Shown here: piece by piece, positions 17,512 through 24,073 of the stretch
Position numbering within the stretch: the stretch's first letter is position 1
Layout of the letters: the number at the start of each line of letters is the position of its first letter
From: Sphaerisporangium rufum
GTDB taxonomy: Bacteria; Actinomycetota; Actinomycetes; Streptosporangiales; Streptosporangiaceae
Assembly: GCF_016863395.1 (NCBI RefSeq)
Contig: NZ_BOOU01000088.1
Coordinates: 1 to 63,995 of the forward strand
Reading direction: 5' to 3'
DNA: 63,995 bases
Position numbers and translations under genes: made by a program
The notes under the pieces: model-generated
Database searches by the model: none
What the model saw: the letters and a program-made list of their open reading frames with translations, nothing else
What the model was told of the DNA's origin: nothing

Positions 17512-17524
17512 TCGGCGCGGCACG

Positions 17525-17565
17525 GCGCTCGGTCCAGGCCGGAGGCCACCCGGGGGACCGAGCGC
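17525..17565 (+). terminator. Hairpin terminator after the glycohydrolase operon
   Basis: GCGCTCGGTCC at 17525-17535 pairs perfectly with GGACCGAGCGC at 17555-17565 (11-base stem, 19-base loop), 14 bases after the lyase stop. A second GGCCGGG/CCCGGCC hairpin follows at 17583-17601. There is no U-tract, as is usual in GC-rich actinomycetes. Confidence 0.7.
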
Positions 17566-17695
17566 GTCCAAGGCGCTGAGGGGGCCGGGAAAGGCCCGGC
17601 CCGGCCGCGCCGATGTCCCCGTGATCGGCGCGCCCGCGCGGGCGAAGTCCGTACCCCCCGGGGGGGCTCCTGCGCCGCCTCCCGGATCCGGGACG

Positions 17696-18649
17696 CTACC
17701 GGGCCGCCGATGGCACGGTGAGGACGATTTTGCCTTGCGTCCGGCCGGTCTCGCCGAGCCGGTGGGCCCGGGCCGCCTCTTCCAGCGGGAAGGTCTGCTG
17801 GACGGCCGCGCGGAGGACCCCCCGCTCGACCAGCGTGGTGATCTCGCGCAGGTCGGCACCGGACGGGGTGAAGCCGAACTCGACGAAGCCCAGGCCGCGT
17901 TCCCGGGCCTGCTCGCGCACCGCCGTCCGGTCAGGACCGGTGCCCCGCACGTCGAGGAGTACCCCGCCCGGGGCGAGTACGGCCAGCGACCGCGGCCCGT
18001 AGTCGCCGCTGATCGGGTCGATGACGATGTCGACATCGCGGGCGGCGGTCCCGAAGTCGGTGACGGTGTAGTCGATGAGCTCGTCGGCACCCAGCTCCTT
18101 GAGGAACGCGTGCTTGTCCTGCCTGGCGGTGCCGATGACGTGCGCCCCGCGGGCCTTGGCGATCTGGACGGCCAGGTGGCCGACGCCGCCGGCCGCGGCG
18201 TGCACGAGCACCCGCTGCCCGGGGCGGACCTCGGCCACCCAGACCAGGGACTGCCAGGCGGTGAGCCCCGCGATGGGCAGCGCCGCGGCGTGGATCAACT
18301 CCTGACCGGATGGTGCCGGCGCCAGGAACTCCACCGGCACGGTCACGTACTCCGCGTAAGCCCCGCGAGGCGGCAGCACGATCCCGTAGACCGCGTCGCC
18401 CGGCCGGAATCCCTCGACCGCGTCGCCCGTCGCCGCCACCTCGCCCGCCACGTCCAGGCCCAGGATGAACGGCGGCTCGCCGAACCGGCGCAGCGAACCG
18501 TCGCGCCGCTTCCAGTCGGCCGGGTTGACGCCCGCGGCATGGACCCGCACCAGCACCTCGCCGGCCGCGGGCACCGGCCGGTCGACCTCCACCACCTCGA
18601 GCACCTCTGGGCCGCCGAAGGCCCGCTGGCTGATCGCGCGCATGCGCAT
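17696..18649 (-). CDS. NADPH:quinone reductase-like zinc-free MDR oxidoreductase
   Basis: 317 residues; of two start ATGs (18649 and 18643), 18649 fits AAAGGA best. It is a medium-chain dehydrogenase/reductase: GROES-like N-terminal half (MRAISQRAFGGPEVLEVVEV, HAAGVNPADWKRRDG), then the dinucleotide-binding AAAGGVGHLAVQIAKARGA. The structural-zinc cysteine cluster is absent, so it belongs with quinone oxidoreductases. It is divergent from the HxlR gene, a common pairing in which an HxlR regulator senses electrophiles or quinones and controls a detoxifying reductase. Confidence 0.9.
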   Translation of the reverse strand: MRMRAISQRAFGGPEVLEVVEVDRPVPAAGEVLVRVHAAGVNPADWKRRDGSLRRFGEPPFILGLDVAGEVAATGDAVEGFRPGDAVYGIVLPPRGAYAEYVTVPVEFLAPAPSGQELIHAAALPIAGLTAWQSLVWVAEVRPGQRVLVHAAAGGVGHLAVQIAKARGAHVIGTARQDKHAFLKELGADELIDYTVTDFGTAARDVDIVIDPISGDYGPRSLAVLAPGGVLLDVRGTGPDRTAVREQARERGLGFVEFGFTPSGADLREITTLVERGVLRAAVQQTFPLEEAARAHRLGETGRTQGKIVLTVPSAAR

Positions 18650-18705
18650 GCTCGTCCTTTCCTCGTCAGCGATGGTTGATCACCGCGCCCATCATCGAGG
18701 CACCA

Positions 18706-18759
18706 GGTATCCGTTGTGAAGAACGCACCCATCTGGTATCTAGGTACCTGATGGATACC
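18706..18759. promoter_or_regulatory. GGTATC half-sites between oxidoreductase and HxlR genes
   Basis: GGTATC occurs at 18706-18711 and 18735-18740, and its reverse complement GATACC at 18754-18759, with GGTACC at 18743-18748. The inverted pair straddles the HxlR start codon at 18751. Such repeated half-sites in an HxlR divergent promoter are probable binding sites for the regulator; this is inferred from position and symmetry only. Confidence 0.5.
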
Positions 18760-19179
18760 AAGGACCCGGACTGCGACTGGATCTTCGGCCGCGACTGTCC
18801 CTCGCGCACGGTGATCGAGGTGCTGGCCGGCAAGTGGGCGCTGTACGTCCTGGCGGTGCTGCGCCGCCGCGAGCGGCCGATGCGCTTCAGCGAGCTGCGC
18901 CGTGTCCTGGACGGCATCACCCAGAAGATGCTCTCCCAGACGCTGCGCGCCCTGGAGCGCGACGGCCTGGTCCGCCGGACGGTGTACCCCACGGTGCCGC
19001 CCCGGGTGGAGTACGGCCTGACCCCGCTCGGGGTGGAGGCGGGCGAGCTGACCGGCGCGATCGCGGACTGGTCGATGAAGCACGCCGAGCAGATCATCAC
19101 CGCCCGCACCGCCTACGACGCCGCCCCCGATCCCGCCCCGATCGGCCCGGCGTCCGGCAAGGCGGAATCCGTCGCTTGA
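18751..19179 (+). CDS. HxlR family transcriptional regulator
   Basis: 142 residues from ATG 18751; upstream in-frame starts would lie inside the divergent promoter. The winged helix shows the family core GKWALYVLAVLRRRERPMRFSE cut as GKWALYVLAVL plus MRFSELRRVLDGITQKMLSQ, then LRALERDGLVRR and PPRVEYGLTPLG. Two N-terminal cysteines (CDWIFGRDC) match HxlR/YodB-type sensors that react with quinones or aldehydes. It likely controls itself and the divergent oxidoreductase. The family is certain; the inducer is inferred. Confidence 0.92.
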   Translation: MDTKDPDCDWIFGRDCPSRTVIEVLAGKWALYVLAVLRRRERPMRFSELRRVLDGITQKMLSQTLRALERDGLVRRTVYPTVPPRVEYGLTPLGVEAGELTGAIADWSMKHAEQIITARTAYDAAPDPAPIGPASGKAESVA

Positions 19180-19343
19180 CGCGGTCCCTGGCCTGAACGG
19201 TGGGGACTCAGCCCGTGCTGCCCGATTCGATGCCGTCGGGAGGTGCGTAGATCGCGGTGAAGTGGGGGCCCCAGGGCCGGTGCGTGTTGTCGCCCCGCGA
19301 CGGCGGGGCGGTCGGCGGGTTACGCTCGGGAAGAGGCGGGAGC

Positions 19344-19391
19344 GGGACCTGACTGGGGTTAGCAGCCAGGTCCCTTACCACTGAAGGTAAG
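19344..19391 (+). promoter_or_regulatory. Two consecutive leader hairpins before the small coiled-coil gene
   Basis: GGGACCTG (19344-19351) pairs with CAGGTCCC (19367-19374). Immediately after, CTTACC (19374-19379) pairs with GGTAAG (19386-19391), with loop ACTGAA. The second stem includes the only purine-rich Shine-Dalgarno candidate (GAAGG) for the gene starting at 19403. Control of translation by RNA structure is possible but untested. Confidence 0.45.
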
Positions 19392-19402
19392 CGAAGATCG
19401 AC

Positions 19403-19642
19403 ATGAGTATCAAGGATGCGGCGCTGCGGTACGCCACCGCGGTGGAGAACGAGCTGATCCAGATCCGGGCCGACCAGATGGAGCAGGGCCAGGAGCTGAC
19501 CGAGCGAATCAACGGAGTGTCCAACAGCCTCAAGGAACTGCGCGAGGAGATGGGGGATATGAGGACGAAGGTTGGGGGGCTTGGCGATTCGCAGCGCCAG
19601 ATGCTGGAGATCCTGATCGACATTCAGCGGCGGCTGGCGTAG
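19403..19642 (+). CDS. Small coiled-coil protein of unknown function
   Basis: 79 residues from ATG 19403. It is rich in Glu, Gln, Arg and Leu with heptad spacing through most of its length (NELIQIRADQMEQGQEL, LKELREEMGDMRTKVGGL, MLEILIDIQRRLA), so a dimeric or trimeric coiled coil is likely. It has no cysteine, signal or membrane segment. It stands alone as a one-gene transcript between leader hairpins and a strong terminator. Lower GC than the neighbours is visible by eye. I do not recognise a family beyond coiled coil. Confidence 0.7.
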   Translation: MSIKDAALRYATAVENELIQIRADQMEQGQELTERINGVSNSLKELREEMGDMRTKVGGLGDSQRQMLEILIDIQRRLA

Positions 19643-19660
19643 GAGTCCTGAAACGCGACA

Positions 19661-19686
19661 ACGCCCCCGGTTCGGGCCGGGGGCGT
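19661..19686 (+). terminator. Perfect terminator hairpin after the coiled-coil gene
   Basis: ACGCCCCCGG (19661-19670) pairs perfectly with CCGGGGGCGT (19677-19686) around a six-base TTCGGG loop. It can extend by CGAC/GTCG with one bulged base. It starts 18 bases after the stop at 19642. It is the cleanest terminator in the window. Confidence 0.85.
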
Positions 19687-19898
19687 GTCGTTTACGGGCA
19701 CGTCGGGTGCGCCCGGCCAGGAGCGTTCCGGTGCCCGCTTGTCTTGGGTGGTGACCCGCCTGGACGGCGCACTCCCGCGCGGGCCTTCACCCCGGCCTGG
19801 AGGCCGGAGCGCTTATCGCCGTCGCGATCGTCGCGCATGTCCGCCCGCCCCTGGCCGCGGCGGAACAGGACGCCGCTCCACCCGGCCAGCGGGACAGG

Positions 19899-20102
19899 TT
19901 AGGCCCAGACGCGGTGGCCGCCGGCCGGGCTGCCATGATGGCCTGCCCGGGTGGCGAGCGCGGCCACCATCGCCAGCCCGCGCCCGCCCTCCCCATCCCG
20001 GTTCAGCTCCGCGCCGAACCGGGGGACGCCGCCCCCGCCGCGGTCGTGTACCCCCAGCAGCACCTCGACAGGCCCGCCGGCCGCCCCCGGCCGGCGCCGC
20101 AA
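19899..20102 (-). pseudogene. Remnant of an anti-sigma-type HATPase (C-terminal part)
   Basis: The minus-strand frame ending at 19899 reads PVEVLLGVHDRGGGGVPR, then GEGGRGLAMVAALATRAG and GGHRVWA. This is the G1/G2 and final strand of the small RsbW/SpoIIE-like ATP-binding proteins that abound in actinomycetes; compare AEGGRGLQLVAGISDRWG in the intact copy at 59733. The N-terminal half, with the N-box ELVxNAxxH, is absent. The open sequence ends at about 20102, exactly where an unrelated gene tail begins on the other strand. A broken gene. Confidence 0.6.
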
Positions 20103-20321
20103 GTCACCTCCACCGTGAAGTACGCGGCGGCCGAAGCCCTGGTCCGCAAGCCCGACATCCGTCCCGGCCTCCCCGTCGAGATGGCGGCGGACCTGCTGTT
20201 CGGCCTGCTCAGCCCGGAGCTCTACCTGATCTTCGTCCGCGACCGCGGCTGGTCACCGGACACCTGGGAACAGTGGGCCCGCGCCACATTGACCTCCCAA
20301 CTCTGCGCCGTCCCCGGCTGA
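20103..20321 (+). pseudogene. Remnant of a TetR-family regulator (C-terminal part)
   Basis: From about 20103 the plus frame reads KYAAAEALVRKPDIRPG, then EMAADLLFGLLSPELYLIF and WSPDTWEQWARATLTSQL. This is typical of the C-terminal ligand domain of TetR regulators (about 70 residues). No helix-turn-helix or start exists upstream: the sequence before 20103 in this frame is a shadow of the HATPase remnant. It is a truncated gene, not expressed as such. It is distinct from the intact TetR gene that follows. Confidence 0.65.
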
Positions 20322-20331
20322 ATGACGGACG

Positions 20332-20973
20332 TCACGCCGGTCCCGCGGCCGGCGATGCCGGTGGCGGTTCGAACGGCGTGGTGAAGACGCGGGCAAGCTG
20401 GTGGTCGATCATCGCTATGGCGTCCTCGGCGGATCGCTGCTGCAGCAGAACGCTCGACTGTAGCCCTTCGGCCCCCGCTACCAGGAACGCGGCCTCGGCT
20501 GCGGCGTCGAGGTTCTGGGGCACCTGGCCGGACTCCTGCCCTTGCACGAGCAGGCCGGCGACCAGGTTCTCCAGCGCACGCGGTGCGTCGCGGGCGACCG
20601 TGGCCAGGGCGGGGTCGGTCAGGAAGCGGACGAAGTAGGCGGTGTACACCAGGTGCCGGCTGCGCCGTTCCTCATCCAGCGGGAGCAACTCGAACAGCAC
20701 TCCGCGCACGATCGCCCGCGTACCGGGCGCTTCGCCGAGCTGCGCGAGGCGTTCGCGGGCTCGCCGCTCGGCGTCGTCGTTGAGGATCTCCAACGCGCCG
20801 AGCAGCAGATGTTCGCGGGTGCCGAAGTAGTACTGCAGCAGCCGGGCGGAAACTTCGGCCTCCGCGGCGACCTGCCTCAGGGTGACGTCTTCCAGGCCGC
20901 CGCGGGTGGCCAGGCGCCAGACGGCTTCAGCGATCTGGCGACGGCGCTGGTCGTGGTCCACCTGTCGTGGCAT
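20332..20973 (-). CDS. TetR family transcriptional repressor
   Basis: 213 residues from ATG 20973; longer frames to 21063 would cover the operators. The helix-turn-helix (RRRQIAEAVWRLATRGG, VTLRQVAAEAEVSARLLQYY, FGTREHLL) is classical, followed by a TetR_C_6-like ligand domain, rich in Ala/Leu. It is divergent from a small membrane-protein gene at 21108 across two palindromes that fit TetR operators. It most likely represses both itself and that gene. The ligand is unknown. Confidence 0.92.
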   Translation of the reverse strand: MPRQVDHDQRRRQIAEAVWRLATRGGLEDVTLRQVAAEAEVSARLLQYYFGTREHLLLGALEILNDDAERRARERLAQLGEAPGTRAIVRGVLFELLPLDEERRSRHLVYTAYFVRFLTDPALATVARDAPRALENLVAGLLVQGQESGQVPQNLDAAAEAAFLVAGAEGLQSSVLLQQRSAEDAIAMIDHQLARVFTTPFEPPPASPAAGPA

Positions 20974-20998
20974 GCCATCCGTCCTTGCGACTCGTTCA

Positions 20999-21045
20999 TG
21001 GTGCGATCGTACCAAGACCAGTGTTATGGTTCGATCGCACCATAA
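20999..21045. promoter_or_regulatory. Two TetR-type palindromic operators
   Basis: Two palindromes share the core TGGTNCGATCGNACCA. One lies at 20999-21014, and a longer 22-base one with a single mismatch lies at 21024-21045; centres are 28 bases apart. They sit between the divergent tetR (start 20973) and the membrane-protein gene (start 21108), the expected place for binding by the TetR dimer. Confidence 0.8.
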
Positions 21046-21107
21046 ACTGGGGCGGGCGTCCACGCCTGCTGTCGCGGCCCTTCGGGGCGATGGGAGACAG
21101 AGCGCAT

Positions 21108-21329
21108 ATGAAGCATGTCACCGTGCTGACCATTGGCATGCTCCTGCTGGTCCTGGGAGCACAAGGCGCCATCCGGCTGATCGCCGACCACGACAACGCC
21201 GGGCTGCTCGCCTGGCTGCCCGGCGGATTCGCGGTGTGGCTGGCGTGTTACGCGGTGGTCGCCATCATCGGAGCATTGCTGGCCGGCTGGGGTGGCAAGA
21301 AGGCCAAGTGGAACGGGCGCGGACGATGA
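21108..21329 (+). CDS. Small two-helix membrane protein, probably TetR-regulated
   Basis: 73 residues from ATG 21108. There are two hydrophobic helices: about 4-22 (VTVLTIGMLLLVLGAQGAI) and about 37-58 (AWLPGGFAVWLACYAVVAII), then a basic tail GGKKAKWNGRGR. Topology suggests a small inner-membrane protein with a cytoplasmic positive tail. No family is recognised. Its only clear context is the divergent TetR repressor and twin operators. It could be an envelope-stress or efflux accessory protein; this is not shown. Confidence 0.65.
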   Translation: MKHVTVLTIGMLLLVLGAQGAIRLIADHDNAGLLAWLPGGFAVWLACYAVVAIIGALLAGWGGKKAKWNGRGR

Positions 21330-21538
21330 CCGGTCGCACGCCGGCGCCGGCCGCGAATCTCGCCCTACCGGCAAGCGCATGGATGCTCGCGGCGGATGGC
21401 GCCCCGCCGATGCCGACGACATCTCCGACCCGCCTCGTCGGTCACCAAGCGGCTCTTCAGCGTGAGACCACTTCAGTTCGCCTGGATGGTTGCGAACAGT
21501 TCGTTCGTTGCGGATACTGCGAATAGAGGAGGTGGGCA

Positions 21539-21991
21539 ATGGATGTACAGGCCAAGCGAGTGGAACCGGGAGTCATCGACGCACATGTCGCCGGACGGGC
21601 GGTGCGCCGGATCAAGGACTATCTCATGCGCCATCCCCAGCAGGCCACGATCCCGGTGTCCGGCGAGCATGGCGGCGAGGATGCGTTGGTCCTACCGCGG
21701 GAGGCTGTGAGTCTTCTGGCATTCGTCCTCGCGCAGGCCGCAGAAGGGCGCGGGGTAACCGTCATACCGTCGCAAGCAGAGCTGACAACCCAGCAGGCGG
21801 CGGATGTGCTTAACGTGTCACGCCCGTACTTGATCAAACTTCTGGAGTCCGGCGAGATCCCCTTCCGGTTGGTAGGCAGGCATCGGCGCGTCACCTACGA
21901 AGCCTTGCAGCACTACAAGCGACATGATGACGCCAGGCGCCGCAGCGCGGCGGACCAACTGGGCGCTCTAGGTCAAGAACTGGGCGCCTGA
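21539..21991 (+). CDS. Excisionase-type DNA-binding antitoxin
   Basis: 150 residues from ATG 21539 with a strong GAGGAGGTGG ribosome site. Residues about 80-125 form an excisionase/MerR-like winged helix: TTQQAADVLNVSRPYLIKLL, then GEIPFRLVGRHRRVTYEAL. The N-terminal half is helical, without a known motif. One base after its stop lies a PIN-domain gene. Xis-like protein plus PIN is a recognised type II toxin-antitoxin layout. The antitoxin would bind the toxin and repress the shared promoter. Codon use here is visibly less GC-biased than in neighbours. Confidence 0.82.
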   Translation: MDVQAKRVEPGVIDAHVAGRAVRRIKDYLMRHPQQATIPVSGEHGGEDALVLPREAVSLLAFVLAQAAEGRGVTVIPSQAELTTQQAADVLNVSRPYLIKLLESGEIPFRLVGRHRRVTYEALQHYKRHDDARRRSAADQLGALGQELGA

Positions 21992-21992
21992 C

Positions 21993-22547
21993 GTGACCTT
22001 CGTAGCGATCTACGATGCCAACGCGTTGTACGGCAACGCTCTTCGCGACCTACTCATCCGACTGGCCATGACCGGCCGGGTGCAGGCCAAGTGGACACAC
22101 CGGATCCTTGAGGAGATGCGGCGAAACCTTTTGATCAATCGTCCGGACATCGCACCCGAGAAGCTGGACGGACTCTGTCGGCTGATGAACTCGGCGGTCC
22201 GTGACTGCCTCGTCGAGGGGTACGAGCCATTGATCGAGGGATTGAAACTTCCCGATGCCGATGATCGGCATGTGCTAGCCGCGGCGATCAAGGCGGGAGC
22301 CCAGGTCATCGTCACTTCCAACCTCAGGGATTTCCCCGCCTCGGAACTGGGCGGTTGGGGCATCGAAGCCCTATCTCCCGATGACTTCGTGCTCGATCAA
22401 ATTGGTCTCGATGCCCGGGTCGTGTGGGCGTGCGTTCAGCAGATCGCGGATTCGCGGTCGAATCCACCGGAAACCGTGGAGGATGTTCTCGATGCTCTGG
22501 AGGCCGCCGGCCTCGTCGAGGCGGTCGGCTCGCTTCGGGCGGGCTGA
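21993..22547 (+). CDS. PIN-domain ribonuclease toxin (VapC-like)
   Basis: 184 residues from GTG 21993, one base after the antitoxin stop. The PIN acidic residues are visible: Asp8 in AIYDANALYGN, Glu40/41 in RILEEMRRN, Asp88/90/91 in LPDADDRHVLAAA, and Asp113 in VTSNLRDFP. These bind the metal for RNA cleavage in VapC-type toxins. The C-terminal 60 residues (EALSPDDFVLDQI onward) match the extended PIN_3-like subfamily that pairs with excisionase-type antitoxins. RNA target unknown. Confidence 0.85.
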   Translation: MTFVAIYDANALYGNALRDLLIRLAMTGRVQAKWTHRILEEMRRNLLINRPDIAPEKLDGLCRLMNSAVRDCLVEGYEPLIEGLKLPDADDRHVLAAAIKAGAQVIVTSNLRDFPASELGGWGIEALSPDDFVLDQIGLDARVVWACVQQIADSRSNPPETVEDVLDALEAAGLVEAVGSLRAG

Positions 22548-22574
22548 CGCCTCGGTACTACTTGTCAAGGGCGC

Positions 22575-23921
22575 TTGTCCGGCAGGCATCGGGACCTCGT
22601 CCAGGAATGGGTGCGGATGCTTCGCGAGGTTCAGGGCTCGAACGATGGTGTCCGATTACTGAACGGGACGGGATTTACGGCCAAGCTCGGGGCCGGCTCG
22701 CGCCAGAGGGCGAAAACCACGATAGTGGGTCGGCTCCCTTCCGGTGGCCTGGACGATCCGGGCCCGCCCGCGCACCCGGCCGGGCCGGGTTTCCCGGCGG
22801 GGTGTTCCGGGCGCGGGGTGGTGGCGGTGCCGGCGGTCGACTGCCCGGCGTTGCTGCGCGCCCTGACGTCGGAGGAGGCCGATGTGCGGCGACGTGAGCT
22901 TCTGTTCGAGCTGGCCTTGGCGCTGGGCGGCACGCCGGCGCTGGTGTTGCTGCGGCGGTTGTCGCCGCCGGAGAAGGACCGGCTGGCGGCGGCGGTCCGG
23001 CCGCCGGGGCGGGTGGACGCGGGCACGGTGGAGGTGATCGAGAAGCTCACCGCGCACTGCCGCCGGCTGGACGACGCGCACGGCCCGGCCACCGTGCTGC
23101 CCGTCGTGCAGGGCCAGCGGGCGATGGTCGCCGGCCTGCTACGCGACCACAGCCTGCTCCCCGGCCTGCGCACCCGGCTGACCCACGCCTACGCCCAGCT
23201 CGGCCAGCTCGCCGGGTACCTGCACTACGACCTGACCGACTACCCCGGCGCCCACCACTGCTACCAGGACGCCCTCACCGCCGCTCACGAGGCGGACGAT
23301 CCGGCGCTGATCGCTTACCTGCACATCTGCATGAGCTATGTGGCCGTCTACCAACGTGACGTGGGCCGCGCGCTCGACCATGTCTTCGCCGCGCAGGGCT
23401 GGGCCGGGCGCGCGGCCGGAAATGTCGTGCGCTCGGTCCACGCGATGGAGACGGCACGAGTGCTGGCGCTCGACGGCCGGGTCAAGGAGAGCGAACGCTC
23501 GCTGGCCCGCGCCGTCACGCTGGCCGCCGAACCGCGTACCGACGGCGACCCCGGCTACCTGTACTGGTGGCCGTCCAGTCGCATGCAGAGCCACACCACC
23601 GATTGCCTGCTCGCATGGGGGCGGCTCGACGACGCGATCGCCTCCATCAGCCACACCCTGGGGTCGCCGGCGACCCCGATGCTGGTGCGCGGTCAGACAT
23701 TGCTGCAGTACGCCGACGTTCTCGTCCGCAAGAAGGAGATCCCCGAGGCTGTCGCGCGGATCGAGGAGGCGGCGGGGCTGACCGGGCGGCACAGTTCGGG
23801 GCGGTTGCCGCAGGAGATTCGCCGCGTTCGGGCCCGCCTGGCGCCGTGGTCCGGTAACAATCATGTGCGCCGGCTGGATGACCGACTCCACGTCCTGGGC
23901 ATCGCGTCCGCCACCCGGTGA
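22575..23921 (+). CDS. TPR-containing regulator-like protein lacking its HTH domain
   Basis: Open frame of 448 codons from TTG 22575; the true start is unclear and could be as late as about 22819. The C-terminal 330 residues resemble the TPR part of actinomycete XRE regulators: RREFL-like RRRELLFELALALGG, VDAGTVEVIEKLTAHCRRLD, then helical repeats TRLTHAYAQLGQLAGYLHYD and YPGAHHCYQDALTAAHEAD. The expected N-terminal helix-turn-helix is missing; the first 90 codons look like unrelated or non-coding sequence. It may be a truncated gene, or a peptide sensor without DNA binding. Confidence 0.6.
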   Translation: MSGRHRDLVQEWVRMLREVQGSNDGVRLLNGTGFTAKLGAGSRQRAKTTIVGRLPSGGLDDPGPPAHPAGPGFPAGCSGRGVVAVPAVDCPALLRALTSEEADVRRRELLFELALALGGTPALVLLRRLSPPEKDRLAAAVRPPGRVDAGTVEVIEKLTAHCRRLDDAHGPATVLPVVQGQRAMVAGLLRDHSLLPGLRTRLTHAYAQLGQLAGYLHYDLTDYPGAHHCYQDALTAAHEADDPALIAYLHICMSYVAVYQRDVGRALDHVFAAQGWAGRAAGNVVRSVHAMETARVLALDGRVKESERSLARAVTLAAEPRTDGDPGYLYWWPSSRMQSHTTDCLLAWGRLDDAIASISHTLGSPATPMLVRGQTLLQYADVLVRKKEIPEAVARIEEAAGLTGRHSSGRLPQEIRRVRARLAPWSGNNHVRRLDDRLHVLGIASATR

Positions 23922-24073
23922 GGCAAGAACGGTTCCAGAGCGCGAGGGAGCTTCCCGGTGGGACACCATGACGGCGGCGCACCGCCGCAGGACGGCGAGA
24001 CCGACGACGGCGACCCCTGTTCCGCCCGGCCCGGGGGGCGGGGGCGGCACGGAGGGCCGGGCCGGAGGTGAGT

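Noticed and set aside
23922-24073. A lanthipeptide-type precursor before the PCMT-like gene
   Set aside because: The short frames here are Arg/Gly/Pro-rich, without an FxLD-like leader or Cys/Ser/Thr-rich core.
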